From a virus: a DNA stretch of 64,000 nucleotides. Location: positions 39,415 to 103,414 of IMG/VR virus record IMGVR_UViG_3300037391_000017; one strand, given 5' to 3'. The notes beneath the pieces were generated by a model. That model was not told the origin of the DNA and did not search any database. It worked only from the letters and a program-made list of their open reading frames with translations. The position numbers and the translations under genes are program-made. Each line of letters opens with the position of its first letter. The first letter of the stretch is position 1. Of this stretch, positions 7,857 through 16,841 are shown one piece after another.

Positions 7857-10800
7857 ATGGGCGGAATCGGTGGAGTACCTCCGGGCAGCGGCGGCACCCC
7901 TCCCCCCTCTAATCCGGGTGGAGGTGGTGGTGACCCCAACTTTGAGTTTTTTAAGGACGCCGCTGGTGCCGCCAAAATCTACGCCGACTCTAACCTATTG
8001 GTCGCAAAAGCTCTAGAGGCGATGACGGGACAGGTAGAGACCGCCGATAAGAAGATCGCAAAATTCAGAGATAACCTACGCGGCAGCATCCTCATCGCCG
8101 ACAACACCACCGAAGCTTTGAAACTCATGACCGACCAGACCAAGGGTCTGGCCCGTGCCTTCTTGGAGAAGAAGGGATTCGAGAACGCCAAGAAAGCCTA
8201 CGAGGGCATGATCCACAACTTAAGGGAGATGGTGAAAGACGGCAAGGCCAACGAAAGACAGATAGCGGCGATGAACGGTCAGATCGCCAAGTTGGTGCAA
8301 GCCGAACATAAACTCAACGCCGTAGGCAAGGATTTGTTCGAGGCATCCGAAGAAGGTTGGAAGGGGGTCGCAAAGGACATAAACGGGGTTGCCGTAAGCG
8401 TGGCTAAATTGAATACCGCTCTCAGTCAGGTAAAGATGGGAAAGATCGGTACGGCAGTCGCGGGCGTGCGGCAAGACCTCATCACGTCGGGGTTGATGAA
8501 GGCTGGCAAGATGGAAAAGTTCATGGACATTGGTATGGCGGGCACCAAGCTCAGAGAACTTGGGAGACAAAAGAAAGAAGCGAAAACCGAGGATCGGGCG
8601 GGTATACGCGCACACGCTCAAGACACCCTGTTGGATTTGGAGAGGAAGGGCCACGTCAAGCTGAAGAAGACTGGTACAGGCGAAGTCGATTGGGCTGGCA
8701 TGGCAGCGATGAAGAAGAAAGACTTAAAGGGAGTGGGGGGAGTCGGCGGTAATTTAGGAACAACGATGAATCTGTTAGCCGATGCGAATACCGCACCCAG
8801 AGCGGGGTTGATGTCGAAGCTTCAGGGCGGCGGGCTCGTGCAGGATGCGATAGGTAAGGGCGCAGAGTTGGCGGGTCAGTTTGCCCTCCCGTTGGCAATC
8901 GCCGAGACGATCAAGGATTTGATCGTGTCGCTTATCGATAAAAATGCCGCGATGAATAAGCAGGCCGAAGCTGGTGGTGGTGGGCTCGGAGCATTTCTAG
9001 GCCCGGGTTCTGGCTCGGGTGCGGACACCATGTTGGCAATTCGTAACAACCTCGCTGGGCTGAGACCCGGAGAGTTATTCAGTAAATACGGCTTGGGGTA
9101 CGACCGAAACATCAAGATGGCACAATCCATCCAGCAGTCGGGCTATCTGATGCCTGAAATCGGGGAAGGTGGAGCCGCAGGAGCCGCAAGAGATACTGAT
9201 TTCGGCCCCGGAGCTTTTGGTGACGTTCAAAAGATTGCCGCTACGTCTGGACGTATGCTGGGTATGAGCGACGATCAGTCCATCCAAATGACCATGAAGC
9301 TGCTCATGCAGTACAGAGAGTCCATGGAGGGCACGCAAAGTTTTTTCACTAACTTGACGAAAGATTCTCGGGCCGCTGGGATATCCGCCACGAAGTACGT
9401 GTCGATCATTGATGAGATTCTCAGTGGCTTCGATATGATGAACAAAAGCTTGGATCAAGTGACGGGCACTATGCGTGTGCTGAGCCGCACGGGGAGAGGG
9501 ACTAGCGAAGACTTACAAGCCATGATGCAGTCGCTCACTGGTGCAGGCCGCGCACCGCTGGATACGGCTAGTATGACGTTTGCGGCTATTCAAATGAAGA
9601 AGGGCGGCGGACAAGCGGGAACCGTCTTAGAGTCGGCTCAAGAAGAGAGTCTCACTACCGCAGCAAATCAGATAACGAAATCGCTAGGGAAAATCGGCAT
9701 CAATTACGATGCGGGTTCCGTCAGAACCATGATGACCACCGCCGCTGGTCGTGACCAACTTCGTGCGGCTATCGACACCGCGAAAGGTGCGGGTGCAAGC
9801 GGTACGATGGTCACAAACGCTTATGCGACGGTAGACCAAGGACAGCAGAGAGCAATCGCCTTGGACGTAACCAAGAAATTCATGAAACCGGGAGCGAGCC
9901 CTCTCGACTGGTCTACTGGAATCAGCGCCCTTAAAGACCCTCAAATCATGGAACAAGTCCGCGCCACGCTGGAAGATTTCATGATGCAAAAAGCGGGTTA
10001 CACCCGAGAGGACATGATATCGGGGAGAGCCCTACCTCCGAAGTTGAAATTGATGTTAGAAGGAACGTTCCAAGGATTCCAAGAAACTGATATCGCGAAG
10101 CGGGCGATGGCGGCACAAAATGCCGCATCAGGGCGTTTCGGTGCTGCGGCTGGAAGAGACCAATTCATTGCAACTGGCAAGCCAACAGATGAGGTGGACA
10201 GAAAGAAATTCGAGGAAGCCCAAGAAGCGCAAGCGGAAAAGTTGGCCGATGAGCTTGGGAAGTTGATGCCCGACGATAAAGAGATGCAAGATCAACTCAA
10301 GGCTATGAGGGCTCTCAATCCTAAAGATCGAAACTGGGTCAGTCTCTTTAGGAAGATCGATAAAGACACAACCCAAAGCGGGTTCAAGGGGAAGATCATA
10401 CACGCCCTTTCGAAGTCCGATGGCACGTGGAAAGAGATTCTAGACGGTCAGGATACGGCTTTGAGTTCCCAGCAAGAAGCAGCTAAGCAAGCCGAGATTG
10501 ATGAGAAGGCTCAGTCCGTTGCGTCTGCCACACAGGACACGGCGGAAATATTTGCAAACGTGTTCTCCACCTACTTCAACAAGATCATCGGCATCTTGGA
10601 ACAAGTCAGGACGTGGATGGCTCACTCCAAATTCTTTGGCGGTCTATCCGAGGCCGATGAAAAGAAGGCGGCGGATTTGATAAAGAACCAAGAACAGAAC
10701 CTCAAGGACGCCAAGGCCGCTAACCTCATTCAGATCGATTGGTTGAAGTCACAGAAGAACGTAGAAACAGACCCGATAAAGAAGGCTCAGCTTCAGGCGA

Positions 10801-11300
10801 GAATAGACAGCGAGCAGAAAAAGCGGGATTACTCACTCAACAAGGGGGTGGGGGATTACGGCGTGAATTCAGGCCGCGATATTTACCAAGCTCAAGCTGA
10901 GTTGGCTGATGCCGCTGGTGAGCTTGGGGCTCAGTATGGCCCGCTAACAGAGGCGATGGGAAAACTGAACAAGCAGGCGGATGCTGCGGGAGATTTTACG
11001 CTTTCACCCGAAGAGTACAAGCGGTATCAGGGAGTAATCGACGCCTACCCAGCCAGCATGTTAGATGTCAAAACACAGAAAGACGCTTCGGGCAACGTGA
11101 CTAATATCACCATCCATGAGGTGCACAATTCCGTGGACATCCAGCATCAGAGCAACGCGGCGGATATTGCCAGTCGTGCTTCGTCCAACATCGCGGCGAA
11201 TGCGACCAGCGGACAAACCCCGTACACAGGGTCATCGCCCGGTTCAAGAGAATCGATTAACGCAGCGAGGGCAGCGAGAGGAATGCCGCTCCTTAAGTAA
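7857..11300 (+). CDS. Tail tape-measure protein
   Basis: The 1147-residue protein has the hallmarks of a tape measure: large size, Gly/Pro-rich N-terminus, long Ala/Lys/Glu-rich helical stretches, a hydrophobic segment near residues 335-360 (LAGQFALPLAIAETIKDLIV) and more coiled-coil towards the C-terminus. Tape measures fill the tail tube, set its length and are ejected during DNA entry. It lies between small pre-tail genes and the baseplate hub genes, the conserved order in long-tailed phages. By the usual rule of about 1.5 angstrom per residue the tail would be near 170 nm. No lytic domain was seen within it. Confidence 0.85.
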   Translation: MGGIGGVPPGSGGTPPPSNPGGGGGDPNFEFFKDAAGAAKIYADSNLLVAKALEAMTGQVETADKKIAKFRDNLRGSILIADNTTEALKLMTDQTKGLARAFLEKKGFENAKKAYEGMIHNLREMVKDGKANERQIAAMNGQIAKLVQAEHKLNAVGKDLFEASEEGWKGVAKDINGVAVSVAKLNTALSQVKMGKIGTAVAGVRQDLITSGLMKAGKMEKFMDIGMAGTKLRELGRQKKEAKTEDRAGIRAHAQDTLLDLERKGHVKLKKTGTGEVDWAGMAAMKKKDLKGVGGVGGNLGTTMNLLADANTAPRAGLMSKLQGGGLVQDAIGKGAELAGQFALPLAIAETIKDLIVSLIDKNAAMNKQAEAGGGGLGAFLGPGSGSGADTMLAIRNNLAGLRPGELFSKYGLGYDRNIKMAQSIQQSGYLMPEIGEGGAAGAARDTDFGPGAFGDVQKIAATSGRMLGMSDDQSIQMTMKLLMQYRESMEGTQSFFTNLTKDSRAAGISATKYVSIIDEILSGFDMMNKSLDQVTGTMRVLSRTGRGTSEDLQAMMQSLTGAGRAPLDTASMTFAAIQMKKGGGQAGTVLESAQEESLTTAANQITKSLGKIGINYDAGSVRTMMTTAAGRDQLRAAIDTAKGAGASGTMVTNAYATVDQGQQRAIALDVTKKFMKPGASPLDWSTGISALKDPQIMEQVRATLEDFMMQKAGYTREDMISGRALPPKLKLMLEGTFQGFQETDIAKRAMAAQNAASGRFGAAAGRDQFIATGKPTDEVDRKKFEEAQEAQAEKLADELGKLMPDDKEMQDQLKAMRALNPKDRNWVSLFRKIDKDTTQSGFKGKIIHALSKSDGTWKEILDGQDTALSSQQEAAKQAEIDEKAQSVASATQDTAEIFANVFSTYFNKIIGILEQVRTWMAHSKFFGGLSEADEKKAADLIKNQEQNLKDAKAANLIQIDWLKSQKNVETDPIKKAQLQARIDSEQKKRDYSLNKGVGDYGVNSGRDIYQAQAELADAAGELGAQYGPLTEAMGKLNKQADAAGDFTLSPEEYKRYQGVIDAYPASMLDVKTQKDASGNVTNITIHEVHNSVDIQHQSNAADIASRASSNIAANATSGQTPYTGSSPGSRESINAARAARGMPLLK

Positions 11301-11305
11301 AACCT

Positions 11306-12841
11306 ATGCCTACACGTACCCCAATTTCGGTAAAGAGCCCCATCGTCACGTCGTTGGCTAATGCTATCGCGCTGGCGAATGGCTACAACGTGGTGGGCTC
11401 CATCCCGAACAAGAACAACAATCCGGGCAATCTGAAAAATGGAGATGTAGGGAGTGGTGTGGACAGCATGGGGAATACCATTTACCCGATTCCCGAGATG
11501 GGCAATGGGGCGCTGCAAGCTCAGGCCGCTCACATCCTCAACGGGGACAACAGAACCTTTAGCTACGACCCCACTCAAACAACGCTGAGTGCAATAGGGG
11601 TGATCCTCGCGCCGAATGATGCGACTTGGATAAAGAATGTGGCGTCATCGCTGGGAGTTTACCCGTCTACCAAGCTATCGGCAATTGCCAACGGCTCTGC
11701 GCCCGTCACCCCCGCTCTCCAAATTCTGCCCATCAACAAGCTGACGCTGCAAGGAACGTTGCCGGGGCAGGTACAGCCATCAGATGCGGCATCGGCGGGC
11801 AATCAAGTGGGATTAGATTTCCCCGTCGTAGCCGCAGTGCCCGTCGCAGGAACACCCATCAGTGGTGCGGCCACATCCGCTGCGACTGCCGCTACTTTGA
11901 ACCTTCAAATCTCCGATGCCAGTATGAGCGCCATTCCGTGGTACAGCGATACTCACTTGATTACGGGAAATCAACGCATTCGCAACAGTGCGGGCAACTT
12001 GGCAAACGGGACGCTCACGCTTCCAGTGTCGTTCCAAGCGTACTTGAGCAAGTCAAGTAACTCGCTGCTGATTAACCCAACCACGCAGAGGCCGATTACG
12101 GTGCAGTTGAATGCATCGATCAATCAGTTTAGTCTCTTGAGCAAGCACATTTTCACCCGTCAACCAACACGCACGGGAATGCTCATCACGTTCTGGGGTA
12201 TGGCCGCTGATGTCATTACAGGGTCGGGATCGACAGGCGTTTTCATGAACCAGTATGGAGTCACGGACTACTTCAGCACTGCCAAGACCACCGATGACAT
12301 CGCCACAAAAGTTGGCATGGCATTCAGCAACGATCCTGATGTGGAGCAGACCATAGCCACAAACCCAGAGGCGTACCGCGTGGCGGCTCAGGATGCTTTC
12401 GTGGAATTCCTGAAACTGTTCCAGATGAACGGCAACGTGTGGTATAGCTCATCGACGAACAACGATTCTACCCAATTGAATCAGAGTCAAGTCGCACCCG
12501 CTGTGTGGCAAGCAAACTCAGGTGCTACCAATTTCCAACAGAACTCCCGAAACAATGACGTGCGATCCAAAGGGTATGTCGTGATGACCTACAGAAACAA
12601 TAAGTATCTGGGGTACTTCAAGTCGCTTTCTTGGACGATGGATGCCGACAAACCGTTTCAATGGAACTTCAACTTCACGTTCCAAGTAGAGAAAACTCTG
12701 ACCGCACTGTACGTTCCGATTCAGCCCGCTCCGACTCTTACGAATGTTCCGCTCAATACTCGTCAGACACCGCTGTTGACGCCTAATGTATTGCCGCCGT
12801 CTACACAACCCGGGCCGTCAACAGGATCAACAGGAATATAA
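11306..12841 (+). CDS. Baseplate/tail-hub protein with N-terminal lysozyme-like domain
   Basis: A 511-residue protein in two parts. Residues about 14-120 carry an NNNPGNL motif and a GALQAQAAHI segment that align along their length with the secreted lysin at 23027, suggesting a shared murein-binding or lytic fold. The C-terminal part (about 195-475) ends in YLGYFKSLSWTMDADKPFQW, which parallels WYGMFEQLEISQNADEPFLM in the next gene product, so the two are likely paralogous tail-hub components. A Pro/Thr-rich tail follows. Position right after the tape measure fits a distal tail or baseplate protein. The structural role is inferred from order and paralogy. Confidence 0.7.
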   Translation: MPTRTPISVKSPIVTSLANAIALANGYNVVGSIPNKNNNPGNLKNGDVGSGVDSMGNTIYPIPEMGNGALQAQAAHILNGDNRTFSYDPTQTTLSAIGVILAPNDATWIKNVASSLGVYPSTKLSAIANGSAPVTPALQILPINKLTLQGTLPGQVQPSDAASAGNQVGLDFPVVAAVPVAGTPISGAATSAATAATLNLQISDASMSAIPWYSDTHLITGNQRIRNSAGNLANGTLTLPVSFQAYLSKSSNSLLINPTTQRPITVQLNASINQFSLLSKHIFTRQPTRTGMLITFWGMAADVITGSGSTGVFMNQYGVTDYFSTAKTTDDIATKVGMAFSNDPDVEQTIATNPEAYRVAAQDAFVEFLKLFQMNGNVWYSSSTNNDSTQLNQSQVAPAVWQANSGATNFQQNSRNNDVRSKGYVVMTYRNNKYLGYFKSLSWTMDADKPFQWNFNFTFQVEKTLTALYVPIQPAPTLTNVPLNTRQTPLLTPNVLPPSTQPGPSTGSTGI

Positions 12842-12842
12842 A

Positions 12843-13946
12843 ATGGCAAATTCAAACGACATTAGCGACGTAAAGGCTCCATCGGCAATAGGGTCGCCGA
12901 AGACACTGCCCATTCGCGGAGAGAAGCGCATTCTCCCAATCACCGTCAATCCCGACTCACTGAGCAATACTTTCGAGCAGGAATGGTCGAAGTCGGGGTT
13001 GAAGTCGCCGCAGGACAAGGGTTACGCGCCCACGGGTCGAACTCAGCTTGTGCAGTACGACGATTTCTACGTTGCCGCCGCGATGAAGCCTTACGTGGAC
13101 TACGTGACTGTTCGTATCTTGAATCGTGGACAAGATGCCAACGGAAATCCTGATCCGACTACAAGTGCATCGTATCGGTTTCTCATCAACCCTAGTCAGG
13201 TTCAGGTTAGCCGTTCGACGCTTGACGCACAAGCCTTCGCTCGCTCCGGTTGGCAGTTCGGCGTTTGGGGTGAGGATTCGGTTTCGATCACGCTCGATGG
13301 GAAGACCGCAGGTCAATACTGGGCATTTGGGATCACCGATAAATACCAGCCGTTCAGTGAGTCCTACCGCAATCTGGAACAGCTTCAGGTCGTTTTCGAG
13401 AATAACGGGTATTGGTTTGAGGGGGAGCAGGCGGCGGGAGAAGGCCCACTCGCTACCGATTTCGCTCGCCGACGTATCAAAATGCACCAAGATGTGGAAC
13501 TTACGGTCGGGAATTTTATCTGGTACGGTATGTTTGAACAATTGGAAATTTCGCAAAACGCGGATGAGCCGTTTCTCATGAGCTTCAACTTGCAGTTCAT
13601 TGCATGGAAAGAGCGGTTCCGTTCTAGCTCGCCGTATGGAAACCAGATTTTGAACAGCACCCAGCGGGGGAATGCATACGGCGCATATTCGGCTACGCAG
13701 ACCACTCCATCCAACGTGTCCCCCACGACGGCCATCCCACCTCAACTCTCCGATGCAGTGGGCTTAGCCCCGCCAGCAAACCCCAACGTGAATTCAAGCA
13801 CGCCATCGGTGACGACGGCTAATAGTGCGCCGAGCTTGCCAACCGCACAAGCACCCGCTTACGACTACACCCCCATGACGGTGCCCGGTACGACGGGGAG
13901 TCCGTTGGCTCCCGGTGTTTCGCTTCTGACGGGGGTTCCAGTCTAA
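12843..13946 (+). CDS. Baseplate/tail-hub protein, paralogue of upstream gene
   Basis: The 367-residue product starts MANSNDISDVKAP at ATG 12843, one base after the previous stop. Residues about 95-280 contain RFLINPSQVQVSRS and WGEDSVSITLDGKTAG, a pattern seen in baseplate or tube-capping proteins of contractile tails. The segment WYGMFEQLEISQNADEPFLM matches one in the preceding protein. The last ~90 residues are low-complexity Ser/Thr/Pro/Ala sequence. It probably forms part of the tube-baseplate junction. The exact family is not certain. Confidence 0.7.
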   Translation: MANSNDISDVKAPSAIGSPKTLPIRGEKRILPITVNPDSLSNTFEQEWSKSGLKSPQDKGYAPTGRTQLVQYDDFYVAAAMKPYVDYVTVRILNRGQDANGNPDPTTSASYRFLINPSQVQVSRSTLDAQAFARSGWQFGVWGEDSVSITLDGKTAGQYWAFGITDKYQPFSESYRNLEQLQVVFENNGYWFEGEQAAGEGPLATDFARRRIKMHQDVELTVGNFIWYGMFEQLEISQNADEPFLMSFNLQFIAWKERFRSSSPYGNQILNSTQRGNAYGAYSATQTTPSNVSPTTAIPPQLSDAVGLAPPANPNVNSSTPSVTTANSAPSLPTAQAPAYDYTPMTVPGTTGSPLAPGVSLLTGVPV

Positions 13947-16838
13947 ATGGCTACTCCTCTCACTCCAGCGCAGATAGCGGCAATCGTCAATACACCAGTG
14001 GAGACGACGACATCAACTCTCCCCGATGCAATTCCCGGCGGCGGAAGCGCGACCGCTGCTGCTTCTCAACCAGCAACTTCGATTCGCAACATCTCGCAGA
14101 CGGCTCAAGAGCGGGAGATCATCAAGACCGCCCCTGACCTAATCGTGTATCTGGATGGGCTACCGTACATTGTGAATTACTTCATCAGTGACGCGGACAC
14201 GAAGAACCCCTTCACTGTTGTAGGCATCAACGATTACGTTACGTCCTTCAACGCTGGTTACGACACAGAGAACTTGATTCCTTCCGCATCGATCCAGTTG
14301 CAGGTGCCGAACTACGTCAAACACTTGTTCCAGATGCCCGGTGGGAACAACCTCATCGCAACGATGATGCAAGTGCAGGTGTTTGCGAAGGGCTACTACT
14401 TTGGAAATGACGGCTCCACGCTGATGCGGCGGGTTTTCAAGGGAGTTGTAAGCCACATCTCTTACGCTGACGATGGGAAGATGCTTCAAATCCAATTGCA
14501 GTGTAACGGCATACTTCACTTGCTGGAAATGATGCAGTTGGAGTTAGCCCCCGGCGTGGTCTCGAACGCCCCTTTCGAGTCCGTGCCGTACAATACGAAC
14601 TTGGCATCGTGCAATCCTTATTTCATGCTTCAGCAGATGTTCCTCCGCAGCATCACGACAGAAGGTTTCTACGTCAACAGTTTGGAGGGCGGCGGTATCG
14701 TATCCGATCCAGACAACACGAACAACCAGTATTATGACGCGGTGAAGAATGGATACGTGGCTAAGTGGCAGAACATTCTTAACGGCATCAAAAATGACGT
14801 GCACTTCTATGGGCCGATATACAAAGACGGGGATGCAGGCAGAGCCCTCGGCACAACCTCGCCCGTCAAAGGTACGGAGGATTTGAGTTCTAAGGCGGAC
14901 ATCAACAATATTGTCCCCGCAAATAACGAAGCGGCACAGGTCGGTGATTTTGCATCCGTAACAAAGGATGGTGAAACGTTCCCGTCCATCCGACAGTACC
15001 TTCCCGACATGTCGGTGTCGTCGATCCAGTTGCTAAACGGCAAGATCGTAAACCGCATGGATCAGCTTCGTCAGATTATCCGCATGATCCTGTATGAAGG
15101 GTATCAGGATGTCGATGGCAAGATCATTTTCAAACCACCGTTGTACAATTTGGACGTGACGATGATTGGGACGGAGACAGACACCACATCTGGTCAAAAT
15201 AGCACCACTGCGGGTACGACGCCCCCAACATCCGGTACGAGCACCGTCAATCCGTCCAACTCCGTAACCGAAATCAATTCCACGAATAATCCGTTCATCA
15301 TCTATCTCTCGGAGATCATCAGCGAACAGGAGACCGAAGACGAAGCCGCTATCCGAACCACTCGTATGACGGTGCGTGGTAACTGGTGCACCTCGTTTCA
15401 AGTTAACGGCGCGGTTTACCTGCTCGACACCGTGGACTACATCGACATTCCCAAGATGCAGAAGTTTGGTCTTCGCGAAGTCCCCACCGTTCCCGTTGGG
15501 TGGTTCAGCGACGGTGATAAATACGGTCTATGGGCTTTCGCGGCATCGGAGACGGTTCGCAGCAACCGAGGCTACCGCATGTATAGTTGCACCATCCCGA
15601 TGCGCCCCGAACTCAAGTTGGGGTTCCCCGTATTCCTACCGCACAAGGACATATACGGCTACATCAAATCGATTCAGCTTCAATACAATCAGGGCGGACA
15701 GGCGACTATGTTCTTGACCCTCGATGCGATTCGCCGCCGCTTCCTGCTCCCAACCAATAGTACGGATTCTAACGGCAACCCAAAGCAGGTGTTCGTAAGC
15801 CAACCAGATTTGGTTTTACAGTGGACGACAGCGCCCAATCAACCATCCACGCCCACCTCACCAGCCACGCCCACCACGCCCACTACCACCTCGGCTACGA
15901 CGACGAATCAAACCACGCTGAGCCCATCGTCTGCGAATAGCGGCCCCGTACAGCAAAGCACAGATACGCCAGCAACCCTCGTAGGCCAGTCCGCCACGTT
16001 GCCGACAACCACGGATCAAGCCTTAACCCCCGAACAACTGGCAATAATCAATAATGCTCAGGTTACTATCTCAAATCGGTGGACAACCGAGTCAGATAAC
16101 CCCGGAGCCAGTTGGCGCTATCAGTTGGACACCTACGGAAAATACATCATGCCGCCAGCAGGTGCGGCTCCAGACGCACAGGGGACGTATGGTGCCGCTG
16201 GTGGTGGGGGTGTTTTCAAGGGCGGCTACAACCCGATCACGGGGGTGTTCGCATCGCCGCGCCATGTGGACTCGGGATACTATCACGACATTCGCCGCAC
16301 GATGCCGTTCACGGATTACAAAGGGTACGAGGTGATCTCGCCGTTCCCATGGGGTCGGTACATCTCTTTGCGTCAGGCGTTCAAAGAATTTACGCAAGAG
16401 GGATACATTGTCCCCACGCCTAATCCAACGCCAGATTCTTACACCCCGCCCGATCAGGTGCAGGCACTTCTCGCGGCTGGGTTGGTTACCCCCACAGGTG
16501 CGGGCGCAAATGGAGTAACGGCCCTGCAAACGCAAATGAATACCCAAAGCCAAGTGGCTCCCGACTACACAATTATTGTCCTTAAGTATACGGGGATGAA
16601 CACCGTGTCCGATTCTCAGTTGATGACCACCGCCCAGCCCGACGTAAATTCGGCGATTCAGCAACTTCAGAATACGGTTACCACTCAACAGCAGGCAATT
16701 GACGTATTAGTAAGTGGGAGCATTTCGCCGACGAAAGCCACGACAGAGGCACTGGCGATTACGCAGACACAGACTACCCCGGGGTCAACCGCCGCCACAG
16801 CAAGCCCACAAAAGGGATTGCCTCAGTTCGGAAACTAA
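13947..16838 (+). CDS. Baseplate hub protein (gp27/gpD-like)
   Basis: A 963-residue protein. After a Thr/Ser/Ala-rich leader, residues about 60-240 (LIVYLDGLPYIVNYFISD, then ASIQLQVPNYVKHLF) resemble hub proteins that form the ring attaching spike to tube. The region 470-600 continues the hub fold (TRMTVRGNWCTSF, KSIQLQYNQGG). A Pro/Thr/Ser linker at about 630-690 leads to a separate C-terminal domain with WRYQLDTYGKYIMPPAG. It starts directly after the previous stop and precedes the spike gene, matching hub-spike order. The protein is about twice the usual hub length because of its linker and extra domain, whose function is unknown. Confidence 0.72.
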   Translation: MATPLTPAQIAAIVNTPVETTTSTLPDAIPGGGSATAAASQPATSIRNISQTAQEREIIKTAPDLIVYLDGLPYIVNYFISDADTKNPFTVVGINDYVTSFNAGYDTENLIPSASIQLQVPNYVKHLFQMPGGNNLIATMMQVQVFAKGYYFGNDGSTLMRRVFKGVVSHISYADDGKMLQIQLQCNGILHLLEMMQLELAPGVVSNAPFESVPYNTNLASCNPYFMLQQMFLRSITTEGFYVNSLEGGGIVSDPDNTNNQYYDAVKNGYVAKWQNILNGIKNDVHFYGPIYKDGDAGRALGTTSPVKGTEDLSSKADINNIVPANNEAAQVGDFASVTKDGETFPSIRQYLPDMSVSSIQLLNGKIVNRMDQLRQIIRMILYEGYQDVDGKIIFKPPLYNLDVTMIGTETDTTSGQNSTTAGTTPPTSGTSTVNPSNSVTEINSTNNPFIIYLSEIISEQETEDEAAIRTTRMTVRGNWCTSFQVNGAVYLLDTVDYIDIPKMQKFGLREVPTVPVGWFSDGDKYGLWAFAASETVRSNRGYRMYSCTIPMRPELKLGFPVFLPHKDIYGYIKSIQLQYNQGGQATMFLTLDAIRRRFLLPTNSTDSNGNPKQVFVSQPDLVLQWTTAPNQPSTPTSPATPTTPTTTSATTTNQTTLSPSSANSGPVQQSTDTPATLVGQSATLPTTTDQALTPEQLAIINNAQVTISNRWTTESDNPGASWRYQLDTYGKYIMPPAGAAPDAQGTYGAAGGGGVFKGGYNPITGVFASPRHVDSGYYHDIRRTMPFTDYKGYEVISPFPWGRYISLRQAFKEFTQEGYIVPTPNPTPDSYTPPDQVQALLAAGLVTPTGAGANGVTALQTQMNTQSQVAPDYTIIVLKYTGMNTVSDSQLMTTAQPDVNSAIQQLQNTVTTQQQAIDVLVSGSISPTKATTEALAITQTQTTPGSTAATASPQKGLPQFGN

Positions 16839-16841
16839 GCT

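Noticed and set aside
12957-13745. A 262-codon minus-strand frame opposite the second hub gene
   Set aside because: It mirrors codon bias of the plus-strand gene, has no ribosome site and its product is unlike any protein.
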